Positions 50,369-61,404 of a stretch of 64,000 bases of DNA are shown piece after piece (position 1 is the first letter of the stretch; every line of letters begins with the position of its first letter). Both the position numbers and the translations under genes were made by a program. The DNA is taken from NCBI RefSeq assembly GCF_902806685.2, contig NC_048555.1:1488001-1552000 (forward strand), in the 5' to 3' direction. The DNA comes from Maniola hyperantus. Lineage: Eukaryota; Arthropoda; Insecta; Lepidoptera; Nymphalidae. Under the pieces are notes generated by a model, which was given only the letters and a program-made list of their open reading frames with translations, searched no databases and was not told the origin of the DNA.

Positions 50369-50635
50369 CACTAGCTTATATGCCCGCGACTTCGTCCGCG
50401 TGGAATTAGGTTTGTTAAAAATCCCGTGGGAACTCTTTGATTTTTCGGGATAAACAGTAGCCTTTGTCACTCTTCAGGCCTTTATCTATAGCTATGCAAA
50501 AATCACGTCAATCCGTTACACCGTTGCAACGGTGATTGAAGGACAAACCAACAAACCAACAAATTAATAAACCAACTAACCAACAAACCAACAAACCAAC
50601 AAACCTACACATTTTCGCATTTATAATAAGGGTAC
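50369..50635 (-). mobile_element. H1 Helitron (CCAACAAA subtype)
   Basis: ACTAGCTTATATGCCCGCGA, GTTAAAAATCCCGTGGGAAC, AATCACGTCAATCCGTTACA, then about ten AACAAACC-like repeats and GCATTTATAATAAGGGTAC. Confidence 0.85.
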
Positions 50636-50893
50636 CTACTGATAATTATTATTACCTAAGTAATAAGGTCCTGTTTATTATCACTAACAACTGTTTTACA
50701 GTTATGAATGTGGTATGGAGGTATGGATATTTATCGAACACTTACAAAGTCGTCACACGAGCCGTTTTTAATTTGTACTTGAAGTAAAAACCTGAGGGCA
50801 CATGAGATGGAGGTTCCGCGTGAAAAGAGAGAAAAAAAGCCATTTGTTTTGACAGAACGAGGGTCGAACTGCCAGGGGAAATATTATAGAGAG

Positions 50894-51388
50894 AGAGCCA
50901 GCGCGTGCCAGACCTTCGTTATTTTATAAATGCTGAAAGTGTCGTCTCTGCGTATTGTCCGCAACACAGGGAGTAACGATCAGTGACAATGTTTGGATCA
51001 TGGTGGCTTTGAAAGGTGTAAAAAATCGTACGCCAAACTTTAAAGTGTAGTAATAATTGTTTTATATTTTCTTTGGAATAGTATTAGAAATTACGTCATG
51101 CATTGCCAGACACTTAGAGTCGTGGCACCCCCTTGCCAGTCACCTTTAAAGTTTAAAAGCAATGCACGACGTGATTTCTAATAGGTACTATTCCGAAGAA
51201 AATATTAAAAAAAATTACACTTTAAAGTTTGAAGCAAAAAACTTTACACCTATTTTACCTGTTATCTCCCAAAGTCACCTTGATCCAAACTTCATAGTGG
51301 CGAGCGTTCTTCCCTGTGCTGGGGACAATGCGCAGAGAAACTTTCAGTTTTTATAAAATAACGAAGGTCTGGCGCTCGCTGGCTCTTA
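50894..51388. mobile_element. Long fold-back element, about 200-bp arms
   Basis: Left AGAGCCAGCGCGTGCCAGAC, GACCTTCGTTATTTTATAAA; right TAAAATAACGAAGGTCTGGC, CGCTCGCTGGCTCT. The inner arms pair through GTATTAGAAATTACGTCATG and its diverged complement. The 64-codon frame at 51162 lies in the right arm and is not convincing. Confidence 0.75.
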
Positions 51389-51389
51389 G

Positions 51390-52106
51390 TCCATTATGTG
51401 CCAAAAATATTCGCTGTTAGCTAATGGAAAGTAGCTTTTTAAATGCTCTAATGCGGGAAGATACTTTCTGAAATCACCAGGTATCTGGTTTCTTGACAAC
51501 TTTGAATATGACTTGAGTAGCTCTTTGTTCTATGAGGAGTTTATTAGTAGCACACTCTACACAAATGTGGTTTTGTTCTTTTTGAATATTAACCATCAGT
51601 AACCCTTCACCGGTCCACTAAGCACGCGTCTCCTAGCAGAATCAGAATTTAGAGCTAACGTAGTCGCGCAAAAAAAATCTGTCTTTCATTAGCTAGCTGT
51701 AGTGTAGGTAAATGTGAACAGAAAGAAACCTTTTCCTTATCCAATTATACGAACAGCTATCCCAGCTGGATAGAAACCTTGGCCTTGCAGCGCTCAAGGT
51801 CTACATGCGCTCTTTCCAGTTACCACATTCTCCAATCTAACTTACCACATTCATGGGCGTTTCATCTTGTCAAAGAATATTTTATTTTTATAGAAAGTAA
51901 CCATCATCAACCCGTTGCCGCATCGGCAATTGAAATGACATCCTCACACACAGGTAATCTAGTAAGGAGTCAGATCCACCACCCACGCAATTGGCCAAGT
52001 TATAACTTAAAGAGTTTTCTGGTTCAGTTTAAGTATAGGTAACTATTTTAAAAATATTTGTGTGGTTTTCATACAAATTTATGTGCACAATAAATAAACT
52101 TACTCA
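51390..52106. other. Mostly unassigned, with a SINE-B scrap
   Basis: TTAACCATCAGTAACCCTTC and CACCGGTCCACTAAGCACGC (51587-51640) is a minus-strand SINE-B 3' scrap. An 87-codon plus frame (51779-52042) has no motif I recognise. Confidence 0.4.
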
Positions 52107-52246
52107 CTTACTATTGCCGGCCCAGTACTAAGCACGGGACTTCGCTCAGTATTAGAACAGTTTAGGCCATTGTCTACGACACTGGTCTAGTACAGATAGT
52201 CTAGACTTCACATACCTTCAAACATTATGGATAACTCTCTTTATCT
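52107..52246 (-). mobile_element. SINE-B, worn 3' part
   Basis: CTATTGCCGGCCCAGTACTA, AAGCACGGGACTTCGCTCAG, GTCTAGACTTCACATACCTT and AACATTATGGATAACTCT. Confidence 0.65.
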
Positions 52247-52522
52247 CTCTAATGTTTTTTTATATTTAATTGTGGCATTATTTTATATTCTCAATAGTAT
52301 TTTGTCTAATGTCACATCTACACTAAATACGATTACTCTGTGAACACTTTCATAGCGGGAGGATATAATAATACAACAGAAGAGGAAACCTTGTTCCTCT
52401 CCAAGGCCGAGTCCTTGCATACGAGAAGTCGACATTCATTTTGAAGTATTCTATGTACTTTTATTTATTTATTTATTTATTATATTTATTTATTTATTAT
52501 TATAAAAGCGATTATTTTTATA

Positions 52523-52701
52523 CTAGCTGATGCCCGCGACTTCATCCGCGTGGATTTACGTTTTTCAAAATCCCGCGAGAACACTTTGATTTTCCGGGAT
52601 AAAAAGTAGCATATGTGTTAATCCAGGGTATAATCTATCTTCATTCCAAATTTCAGCCAAATCCGTCCAGTAGTTTTTGCGTGAAGAAGTAACAAACATA
52701 C

Positions 52702-52749
<48 letters not shown>

Positions 52750-52787
52750 ACATAAACTTTCGCCTTTATATTATTAGTCGGGATTAT
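52523..52787 (-). mobile_element. H1-type Helitron (CA-repeat subtype), full length
   Basis: ACTAGCTGATGCCCGCGACT, TCCGGGATAAAAAGTAGC, AAATCCGTCCAGTAGTTTTT, a (CA)n run at 52711-52744, CGCCTTTATATTATTAGTCG. Confidence 0.9.
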
Positions 52788-52796
52788 TGTATGACA

Positions 52797-52909
52797 ATCT
52801 CCCTGGCGCAGCGGTAAGCGCTGTTGTCTCATTAATAGGAGTTCTCGGGTTCGATTCCCAGCAGCGGTTTGGAATTTTATAATTTCTGAATTTCTGGTCT
52901 GGTCTGGTG
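52797..52909 (+). mobile_element. SINE-C tRNA-like head
   Basis: CCCTGGCGCAGCGGTAAGCG (A box), CTCGGGTTCGATTCCCAGCA (B box) and TCTGGTCTGGTCTGGTG. The body is missing; an H1 scrap (AAAATCAAAAATCCCC) follows. Pol III boxes are good, but there is no cloverleaf. Confidence 0.75.
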
Positions 52910-52999
52910 AATCTGAAAAAATCAAAAATCCCCATGGGGTATTTAAACACCTAAATCCATGTGAAAAATCCGATAAAGAACACATTCATAACAATAATA

Positions 53000-53480
53000 A
53001 TGACGTGTCGATACCTCCAATGAAAATGCACCGATTAAAGTATCGATTTTCCATTTTTTCAACGTATTCGAGTTATCTCAACGTCAACACAGGGGTATAT
53101 AAAATGTAGCTGTTTAGAGCTTAACAGTTCGCAATGGCGGCTTGACATGCCATCCCGCGATAACGTTAGCTGCCTCATTACCGACCGATACTTATTCGCA
53201 ATTACCGTCGATTACGGGACGATTTTTCCGTAAATAGGTTTATTAATAAAATTACCGAAATATCGATACCGATTTATCAATTTTTTTATGTTCTGATAAA
53301 GTCTAATCGTCCTAACCACGGACGTAATCAAGCTTTCCCGATTTCTTCACATTTCTTCTCAATTCGGCCCGTTTTTTTTTCGGCTTTTTTTTATAAAATA
53401 GTAACACGTAGTAACTAATAATATGAATGCGAAAGTGTTCCCGTCTGTCTGTCTGTATGGCATTATTGGGCATTGACGTT
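53000..53480. other. Unassigned stretch
   Basis: No gene or repeat is clear, apart from a worn H1 5' end near 53400-53450 (ACTAATAATATGAATGCG, CTGTCTGTCTG). Confidence 0.4.
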
Positions 53481-53599
53481 AACCTTACTGTGGCTCGGAC
53501 ATAAAAGGAGAAGGTTTTTGGCCATATTCCACCACGCTAGCCAAGTGCAGATTTTAGGAGGAACCAGGATGAAAAGTTCCTCGGCACACTCTCTGACAA

Positions 53600-53985
53600 T
53601 TGGGTATTTGACTCCAACTTTTTTATTACTTTATTATAAACTAGGATAAAAATAATGACGTAAACTGAAAAAACTAATTAAATCGATCAAATAACAAAAA
53701 AGTTATAAGCATTTAAATATTTCTGATTAGACAGAGATAGCGATATAGCATTTTGACGTCACACCTTACTAATGCCATAGTAGCTTCGTGCGGTTTCATA
53801 CAAATTTCCGTTTTGCGAGAAAGGGATAGAAGACCCTCCCACTCCAAAGTTAAAATGCCTGTAACTTCGTAAATCTTTGTTGGATTTTAATATTTTTTTC
53901 AGCGTACGTCATTATTTTTATCCTAGTTTATAATAAAGTAATAATATTTATCAAATTCAAAAGTAGGAAAATACCCAATTGAACA
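53600..53985. mobile_element. Fold-back element with strong 37-bp inner arms
   Basis: TTACTTTATTATAAACTAGG, ATAAAAATAATGACGTA on the left and their exact complement near 53905-53944. Outer bases (CAATTGGGTATTT) also pair. A SINE-B scrap lies just left (53500-53560). Confidence 0.75.
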
Positions 53986-53999
53986 CTCCCACTTAAACA

Positions 54000-54430
54000 A
54001 ACCGTTTCGAATGCTTGAAGTTACAAAAACGAAGATGTTTCGGTCTTACGAAATTAGTAGAATAACTCCAACAAAAGTCTTGTAAAAGCCATCCGCATAA
54101 ATAAGTACGTATAATAACACCATTTAACCAATTCTTGTTGAACAATAATGCTTAACTCGCACCACTTAGCTCTAACTTTCTGTACACGTGCTGGGGAACT
54201 TAAAGCACTTAATACCGAGCTTAGCTTTAAGTTATAATGTAATGCAAGTTTGACATGCAAATGTTTTAAAGTTACACGTTTCCCCGCTGAAATATGGCCT
54301 TCAAAAGTTTTCCCGTGGTAAAAACCTATTATGTTTTGCTGTAGTTTTTTATTCGTGACAGCCAATGAACGACAACGCATAGAATTAGATCATAGTGTAC
54401 CAAAATCTCTACCTAAATTGCTAATGCGCG
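54000..54430 (-). other. Unassigned; 108-codon minus frame
   Basis: A frame from 54380 to 54054 starts MRCRSLAVTNKKLQQNIIGF. I see no domain, signal peptide, Kozak context of note or repeat homology. It could be chance or an undescribed gene; I do not call it. Confidence 0.25.
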
Positions 54431-54439
54431 TGGCCGCCA

Positions 54440-54520
54440 TTTTAGTGACGTCAGCACTAGACTGAAGTTTCGAGCTGATGGTATATTTTTATTTCGGCTG
54501 ACGTCAAAATGACGTCATTT
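54440..54520. promoter_or_regulatory. Three perfect TGACGTCA (CRE) sites in 72 bp
   Basis: TGACGTCA at 54446-54453, 54499-54506 and 54510-54517. The region has the look of a dispersed repeat (GGCCGCCATTTTAGTGACGT). No gene start is visible next to it. Confidence 0.5.
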
Positions 54521-54927
54521 CGATGTTAATAAGACATGGTTCCAGCGCAATAGCAATTTGCGGGACTTATACATATCGAACGCGTCTTCAATTTGATGGT
54601 AACGCCGTAACTGTCACTTTTTTGGCCAATCATGCTGCGGCCAGTGTCACACTTACATGACATAAGTACGACATAATCATAGGCCCGATAGCATTAGTTT
54701 TAAGTTAACGTATGTAATTAATTATTAAGTATACGTCATCATTTCAGAAACTCCACAATTATTGACAATATAAAAATTTACATTGGTAGGTACCCAATTT
54801 GAAATGATCTGATTTGTTAGGATTTACCCTAGTATAATTTGTTGAAGTTATTTCTTTAATAGACGTGAGTTTATGGACCTTATTTTCGAATAACAGTTAT
54901 TGTAAGAAACGCGATTTCTATGCTTTG

Positions 54928-55205
54928 TTAAGGACAACGCACATCGGCATAGCAGAGTGTGCCGAGGAGCCGCGTCTTCCTCGATGATAAGTCGAACTAA
55001 TCTTTATTTACTTTGACGTATAGTTTATTTCGACTATTAAAAAGTTTATTTTACTCTCGTCTGTATGCGCTGGCCTTTATTCTTAATTCCGTATTTAAGT
55101 AAATGCATTAATCTCGTGGAAGGTAGGGGGCAAATCCGGCGAGATCACGCCCAGACGTAGCATATCGCTTTCAGCCACCGGTTAATTAACCAGATTGCAA
55201 CTACA
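54928..55205. repeat. Duplicated block, copy 1
   Basis: AACGCACATCGGCATAGCAG, GTATTTAAGTAAATGCATTA, ATCTCGTGGAAGGTA, GAGATCACGCCCAGACGTAG and CCACCGGTTAATTAACCAGA recur in the same order at 55303-55625. Confidence 0.75.
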
Positions 55206-55302
55206 CAAATATGCTATTATCACAGAATGAACATCTTTTAGAAATCTACCCTCATCTCTGTCTTCCCCTTTCACTCTCTCTCTCTCTCTTGCTCTCTTTT
55301 AT

Positions 55303-55625
55303 GGAGCAACGCACATCGGTATAGTGGACTGAGCCGAAGAGCGGCGTCTTCTTTGATAACAACTCACGATTTTTTCCTTTGATGTGAAGGTGTTTAGTTT
55401 CCAGTATATGAATTCCAACTCTGTTTCAAGTTTCAACATAAAGCTAAGTCCCAAGAAAGACTCGACTCTATTCGACACCATATGCGCTGGCCCTTACTCT
55501 CAACTCCGTATTTAAGTAAATGCATTAATCTCGTGGAAGGTGGGGCGCAAATCCGTCGAGATCACGCCCAGACGTAGCATATCGCTTACAGCCACCGGTT
55601 AATTAACCAGATTGCATTTATATGG
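55303..55625. repeat. Duplicated block, copy 2
   Basis: The two ends match copy 1 closely, while the middle (TTTCAAGTTTCAACATAAAG) differs. The 3' 110 bp are the best conserved. Confidence 0.75.
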
Positions 55626-55745
55626 ATTCCACATAAATCAAGGCGGTGTCGTGTCGGGGGGCGAATTCTCTGAGTGAGCCTCTTAAACGAGCGATTTATA
55701 AGTTAAAAGAAACGACATGACGTATGTAGTGTAACTAAGCATATA

Positions 55746-55925
55746 CAGTAAGTGGCCAAAAGTGATGAACATCGGCCTTCAGAAGGACATTTCATCTTTG
55801 TAGAGTGTTGTCTCTGTCACTCATACCCATATGACGCTTTGTCGGTCTTAACGACCGAGACAGTGCTCTACAAATCTGCTGTCTTCTTCTAAAGATCGAT
55901 GTTCATCACTTTTGGCCGCGTACTG
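55746..55925. mobile_element. Tc1/mariner-like MITE, 180 bp
   Basis: The left CAGTAAGTGGCCAAAAGTGA, TGAACATCG and the right CGATGTTCATCACTTTTGG, CCGCGTACTG are inverted repeats with few differences. Each side is flanked by TA. CAGT..GGCCAAAAGT ends with TA targets are typical of Tc1/mariner. No ORF. Confidence 0.75.
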
Positions 55926-56053
55926 TAGACATCTATAAAACACACCAGAAGTGAAGTTAAATATTAATCACCACGCGCAGACGCTTATCGAGGGTTTTAC
56001 CTTTTATAATAACCTAACTGCAATTTTTACTTGATTAAGGCACAATAATTGCT

Positions 56054-56157
56054 AGAGATTGACATAGGCTACTTTTTATCCCGGAAAATCAAAGAGTTCT
56101 CAGAGGATTTTTTAAATCCTAAATCCACGCAGACGAAGTCACGGCCATCAACTAGTA
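56054..56157 (+). mobile_element. H1 Helitron, 3' fragment
   Basis: GACATAGGCTACTTTTTATC, CCGGAAAATCAAAGAGTTCT, CACGCAGACGAAGTCACGGC and CATCAACTAG. Confidence 0.8.
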
Positions 56158-56212
56158 AAGAAAATTTCATTTAATTCGTTCATAGTGTGCAATAAAGCAT
56201 ACTTATTATTTT

Positions 56213-56443
56213 ACTAGCTGATGCCCGCGACTTCGTTCGCATGGAATTAGGTTTTTTAAAAATCCAGTGGGAATTCTTTGATTTTCCGGGATAAAAAGTA
56301 GCCTATGTCACTTACCAGGTTTTTATCTATACGCATGCAAAAAATCACGTCAATCCGTTGCGACGTGATTGAAGGACAAACCAACAAACCAACAAAACCA
56401 ACAAACAAACACACTTTCACATTTTATGCATTTATAATAAGGG
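56213..56443 (-). mobile_element. H1 Helitron (CCAACAAA subtype)
   Basis: ACTAGCTGATGCCCGCGACT, GGATAAAAAGTAGCCTATGT, AATCACGTCAATCCGTTGCG, AACCAACAAACCAACAAAAC and CATTTATAATAAGGGTAC. Confidence 0.9.
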
Positions 56444-56695
56444 TACTGATTCAGAATCTCGTTGTTTTAATGGCCGTACCAGAATTCGGCGACATGTCCT
56501 TACGCGATTCAGTTCTATAGTTATGTAATCAACGCATTTTCATCCGTACATTGCGGGCTTTCAGGGAAATAATATATTAGAGTCATCGTCTTTTTCCTAT
56601 CCAGGGAAATTATATCATTATTTTATCTAAAAGATACCTTCGTACAAGATTTAAGGATCTTGGTAATTAATGTTCTTCACAAATCACACTTCATA

Positions 56696-56728
56696 CTATA
56701 ATAATAATATTATAAAGGCGTAAGTTTA

Positions 56729-56778
<50 letters not shown>

Positions 56779-57154
56779 TGTTTTTACTCTTTCACGCAAA
56801 AACTTCTGGACGGATTTGGCTGATATTTGGAATGGAGATAGTTTATACCCTCCGTAAAATCAAAGACTTCCCACAGTATTTTAAACTAGCTTCTACTCGC
56901 AACTTCATTCGCGTGGACTAAATAAATTTTAAACTCCTATTTTACCGCCTTAGGGGTTGAATTTTCAAAAATCCTTTCTTAGGATGTCTACGTCGTAAAA
57001 GCTATCAGCATGCCAAATTTCAGCCCGCTCCGTCCAGTAGTTTGAGCTGGGCGTTGACCACAGCGTTGATAGATCAGTCAGTCAGGCACCTTTTCCTTCT
57101 ATATATTTAGAAAACCTATATCTACGCGTACAGAGTCGCGGGCATCAACTAGTT
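56696..57154 (+). mobile_element. H1-type Helitron with an H2 inserted
   Basis: The 5' part has AATATTATAAAGGCGTAAGT, (TG)n at 56732-56775 and AACTTCTGGACGGATTTGGC. After the 56885-57111 insert, the 3' part ACCTATATCTACGCGTACAG, AGTCGCGGGCATCAACTAG completes it. Confidence 0.8.
56885..57111 (-). mobile_element. H2 Helitron nested in an H1
   Basis: ACTAGCTTCTACTCGCAACT, CGCCTTAGGGGTTGAATTTT, GCCCGCTCCGTCCAGTAGTT and CTTCTATATATTTAGA. It carries a short local duplication (GCGTTGA..GCGTTGATAG). Confidence 0.85.
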
Positions 57155-57467
57155 ACCGTATATTTTAACAATTCCGTGATTAATTGTAATTCAAGTACAG
57201 TCAAATTTATGTATAAAATATATATTTTACTTTCTTGTAATCTTTATTAGGTACAATTTCCAAGATTCGCGATGTTTGTGTCCAAGTCTTTATTTATTTG
57301 CAAATTCAATTTAATTTGCAGGGCGAAGGGAAAACTTGGCTGTAAATGGAAAATAAAACATGACGTCGAGTCAGTCTCTAATTGGTGACACTCGAACCGC
57401 GCCTATTATTGGTTCAAGCACAGTTTCCCATTTCTGGAGCATTCCACGAGAAAAGTTTCATAGAAAT

Positions 57468-57508
57468 GGGGCTATAATATTGGTGGGGGCCAATAATATT
57501 ATAGCCCC
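57468..57508. repeat. Hairpin GGGGCTATAATATTGG
   Basis: Arms of 16-19 bp (57468-57483 and 57490-57508) differ by a 3-base bulge around TGGGGG. Confidence 0.75.
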
Positions 57509-57649
57509 ACAATACTGGGGACTAATGACGCTTTAAATTGTAAATGAAAATATTTACCCATAGGTTGCACTAACAATGATCATGATCAATTGATCATGAT
57601 CATGATCATCTCCCTTTGGCACGGTCGAGCGTACACAACGCTTCCGTAC

Positions 57650-57706
57650 ATCTTCATTTCTGATTTGATCATGTAAAGAAACTCCAAGCATAGCGCTCGC
57701 CCACAC
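57650..57706 (-). pseudogene. RTE-type LINE scrap
   Basis: Minus strand: RYAWSFFT-like DNA, where GCTATGCTTGGAGTTTCTTT then GATCAAATCAGAAATGA is the segment encoding AMLGVSL.DQIRNE just upstream of the tail seen at 5811 and 61720. A GATCATGATC palindrome run (57568-57608) precedes it. Confidence 0.6.
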
Positions 57707-57709
57707 ATT

Positions 57710-58890
57710 ATCCCACAACGTTACTAATTAAAACATGAAATATATAACAGAAAAATAACGAGAAAATAAAAAAAATAACAATAAATTTAAACATCAAAGT
57801 GACTGAGAGTGCCGCATGTGGTTTTCAAAATAATTATCTAATTTGCGATATCAAGTGAGAATTTATTCCAGCTTAGAAAATAGGGCAATTAAGTCAGCGT
57901 ACGGGTCTTTAAGGGCATATAATTAAGGACTTCGCGAAAGGGCGGATGACAGAGACAAGCGTAGAAGTTACATAAGCAAGAGTGAGACGAAAATATATTG
58001 TGAGTCAGATTTTATATTATAAAAAACCAAAGACATACAATCACTTAGAAATGTAGTTTCTTTTAAACTGTTCTATTTTCCTTTACTTAATGGTAGGAGT
58101 TTTTTTTGGGATAGTAATGCAATGACTTCCTACTGTTAAAATGAAAACCACTTTGATATACTTTAACATACATTTTAATATTCCAAGCGTCCCATAGAGT
58201 CTAGAGTCTATGCCAAAAACTATAGACTCTTAGCAAACGTCAGAGGGTTAGGGCGTATCCAGACTAAAAACGATTCACATAACACACTATCAACAATCCA
58301 CCTAACACTACTTAGGAATTATAATCAAGTTCATGCAATAGCGCTGATATTTCAGACGTGGTTTTTAATGAAAAGTGAATATTCGCACTTAAATATTGGA
58401 TCTAAGTGCATATGAAAAGGCTTTTCACGTAACTTTTCACATGTTACTTACCTGTGAAATGGTTCATCTCTAGAAATAAACTCCTCCTATTTTAAAAGTC
58501 GGTAAGTATCAATTAGATATTGCTTTTTATTGTCTTTTTTTAAGTGAGTTTTCTCGCAAGATTCAAATGAATATTAAGATTTTTGTGTATCAATGGTGCA
58601 AATATATTTTAAATTGTATTTTTTTAATGAACTGGTGCTTAATTAAGTCACAAGTTCAAAGGTTCTCGCAATAATTAGATGTTAATGCCAACGATTTTAA
58701 TTCTTCACAAGGCACAAAAAAATTTGTTGATGAGAGGAAATTAGGAGCTGAGATACTTCCTTGTTTCATTTCCAAATTACTTTGGGCCATCAACATAAAG
58801 TGTTAAGCAATTCATGGGCCATAACTTTTTGAATATTTACAACTAAGTAGCTAATGCCTGCGACTATTTCCACCGATTAGATATTTAGAT
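57710..58890. other. Unassigned 1.2-kb AT-rich stretch
   Basis: No exon, RNA gene or recognised repeat. CTCCTCCTATTTTAAAAGTC near 58482 may be a scrap of the GACTTC-type repeat. Best candidate for unique sequence in this half of the window. Confidence 0.4.
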
Positions 58891-58895
58891 TAGAA

Positions 58896-59170
58896 GCTGT
58901 GATAGCCTAGTGGTTAGAACGTCCGCCTTCTAATCGGAGGTCGGGGGTTCGATCCCGGGCACGCACCTCTAACTTTTCGGAGTTATGTGCGTTTTAATTA
59001 ATTAAATATCACTTGCTTTAACGGCGAAGGAAAACATCGTGAGGAAACCTGCATGCCTGAGAGTTCTCCATAATGTTCTTAAAGGTGTGTGAAGTCTACC
59101 AATCCGCACATGGCTAGCGTGGTAGACTAAGGCCAAAACCCCTCTCACTCTGAGAGGAGACCCGTGCTCT
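58896..59170 (+). mobile_element. SINE-B, best copy
   Basis: The head GCTGTGATAGCCTAGTGGTT holds the A box and GGTTCGATCCC (58946-58956) the B box. The body follows: CGGAGTTATGTGCGTTTTAA, GGCGAAGGAAAACATCGTGA, GAGTTCTCCATAATGTTCTT, AAGTCTACCAATCCGCACAT, CTCTGAGAGGAGACCCGTGC. The last 30 bp are missing. It serves as reference for the other copies. Confidence 0.9.
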
Positions 59171-59239
59171 GAGATATTTACCGATTTTGTGTCAAAATGT
59201 TCTACCACTGGAACATCTGTAGGGCGATTGTCTAAAACC

Positions 59240-59552
59240 TGCATCAATCATTATTACAATCTCAATTGTTCTGATTGGCTGAATTTGTGCCATTCTTGTT
59301 GCAACAATGGATTGTAGCCAATAGTGAGTGAGCATTAACCAATCAGAGATGATTGCGATCGTAACATTGTACCTAGCTGTCATTCTCCCGCCTGGTGCGC
59401 GATTGTGGTAGAATGACAGCTACAATGTCACGATCGCAATCACCTCTGATTGTTTGATGCTCGCTTACTATTGGCTACAATGCATTGTAGCAACAAGAAT
59501 CGCACAAATTCAGCCAATCACAACAATTGAGAGTGTAATAATGATACTGATT
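59240..59552. mobile_element. Long fold-back MITE, about 140-bp arms
   Basis: Left ATCAATCATTATTACAATCT, TTCTGATTGGCTGAATTTGT, GATTGTAGCCAATAGTGAGT; right arm is its diverged complement ending AATAATGATACTGAT. The loop contains CTCCCGCCTGGTGCGCGATT. Frames here are mirror shadows. Confidence 0.8.
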
Positions 59553-60070
59553 AAAATCCGGGCCCGACAACCAGCAAGTGGGAACGGGATGTTAGATCAT
59601 AAGACGCATGTCACTTGCCCGCAGCTTAAACTTGCAAGTCCTAAGTACTCCTGAGCAGAGTGAACTGTGTCCTTACAGTGAGAGAGCGCTTGGAAAGATA
59701 TAGCTTAGAGCACTTGCAAGCAGCCCGCGCACACTTGCGACTGTCCTAATAATTTACCATTTCCTATATATGGAACAGTACACTCTCACCGCCATACTTA
59801 TTTAAGATTTTTCTAGTGCAGCAAGCCCAGTGGGCTGCACGCTGGCGATACGATTACTTCCACCTCATGCCACGCTTGATTTTAAGTAACTTGTGCAGCA
59901 CGCCATGTAGGCTATCGGCGGGACACGTCGTTGAATTTATCAGCAGGCCGTGGGGTCCGCTGTGATTCCACAAATTCATATTATTTTATAGCTTGTTTGA
60001 TAAAGATTCGAAGATGACTTCATTGATTAGTTAAGTTAAAAAAAATGATGAAAAATTGATGAAGTTCACA
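59553..60070. other. Unassigned stretch
   Basis: Somewhat GC-richer than average. GCAAGTGGGAACGGGATG and CACTTGCCCGCAGC are local echoes, but no family was recognised. Confidence 0.4.
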
Positions 60071-60340
60071 CAGGCTTTTTAAAAACCTAAATCCAGGCGG
60101 ATGAAATTGCGGCGATGAAATAATATAATATGGCACCGCTTCTGAGTCCCCCGCGTCAGCCACGGCGCGTCCGTCGCGTGCGTCATTTGCTTCAACCGCG
60201 ACCCACGACAGTCTTGTCGTTTGCATGCACAGGGTCTAAATGTAGGGGTTATTACGCAACATGTAACGGGCACAAGTATACTATATGGAACTGGCGAGCC
60301 CCTTGCGCCTGCGGGGTATCGTTTTTATAATTATGACGTT
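60071..60340. other. H1 scrap and GC-rich segment
   Basis: TTAAAAACCTAAATCCAGGC then GGATGAAATTGCGGCGATG is a worn H1 3' region. The GC-rich 60130-60320 that follows (CCACGGCGCGTCCGTCGCGT) has open frames on both strands with no motif, so coding is unproven. Confidence 0.4.
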
Positions 60341-60643
60341 TGTAACTGCGGATATACATACCTTGTTCTGTCTCATAACATTTTGATCTTATGATTTCGC
60401 CGTATTTTTGAAAGTTGACTTGTCATGTAACTTTTTGAGGTAGGTAGGTAATGCGGATGTGTTTCAATTTTTCTTGTTGTTGTTGTTGTTGTTTTCTCGT
60501 TTGTTCTTTGAACAATTATTTTAATTAGCTTTACTTTTGTCTTTTGTATTTTGTGTTTTGTACTCAAATCTTGTAAGGGATTTTTCAATTATTTCTACTG
60601 AAAATTTTTCCATGACCTACAACATATTTTGTTTATTTACTAG

Positions 60644-60844
60644 CTTATGCTCGCGACTTCGTCCGCGTAGACTATACAAATATCAAACCCCTATTTTAAA
60701 TTTTCAAAAATCCTTTCTTAGCGGATGCTAAGGTAAGTCATAATAGCTATCTGTATGCCAAATTTCAGCCCGATCCGTCCAGTAGTTTGAGCTGTGCGTT
60801 GATAGATCAGTCAATCAGTCACCTTTTCCTTTTATATATATAGA
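60644..60844 (-). mobile_element. H2 Helitron, near full length
   Basis: CTTATGCTCGCGACTTCGTC, AAATCCTTTCTTAGCGGATG, ATAGCTATCTGTATGCC, GCCCGATCCGTCCAGTAGTT and TTTTCCTTTTATATATATAGA. The TTAGGGGTTGAA block is deleted. Confidence 0.85.
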
Positions 60845-60849
60845 TTTAG

Positions 60850-61400
60850 ATTTTCTCTAGGAGGTAGAAAAATCCCTGACGGACTTCTGTCTGTCAACAG
60901 GGTGTCTCCGACTTGCACGGACTAAAAGAACCTCCCTCTCTACGAAATCAGCACAGAACCGTATTACATTACTTCGTGCTAACCGCTAAATCCGCCATTT
61001 GGATTTTTCAAGAATTTCATGTAGGTACCCAGTTAAAATCGCGCTATCCGGACAAATCTAATGACGTATCATTTATCAAAATCGGTTGAGCCGTAGAGTA
61101 GTTACGAACGGACATAGATTAGGATATTAATACAGGTCAAACATATAACCCTCCTTTTGGGCTTCTAAAAAACTAAATGCAGTGAACAAAGGCGCTAACA
61201 AAAACCAGTACACAATATTTTCAAGCTGAAAATTAAATCTACAATATCAGATGTTACAGTTGAAATCGTAGGTCTGGCCATCCATCTTGTTGTTGTAAGT
61301 AACTTGCGTTTCCGAGCTAACAAAGATACGCTTTACTGGATACGTGGCCTTAATCGAATTTTATATTTAAGTACAAAGAATATTAAGGCTTCTATTCACT
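60850..61400. other. Unassigned stretch
   Basis: Only a weak Helitron-like echo (AAAATCGGTTGAGCCGTAGA near 61078). No gene seen. Confidence 0.4.
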
Positions 61401-61404
61401 ACAC

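Noticed and set aside
52565..52985. Cys/Val-rich frames in the Helitron at 52.6 kb
   Set aside because: They translate a (CA)n/(TG)n run inside the Helitron; the same applies at 56736-56921.
54054..54380. 108-codon minus-strand open frame
   Set aside because: No motif, no homology I recognise, no supporting neighbour; length is plausible by chance over 64 kb.
58896..58970. Possible tRNA gene
   Set aside because: A and B boxes are good, but the sequence continues into the SINE-B body without an acceptor stem. The same holds for the heads at 33073, 52797 and 4371.
60020..60330. Overlapping open frames in a GC-rich segment
   Set aside because: Open on both strands, as expected for GC-rich DNA, without motif, start context or splice signals.
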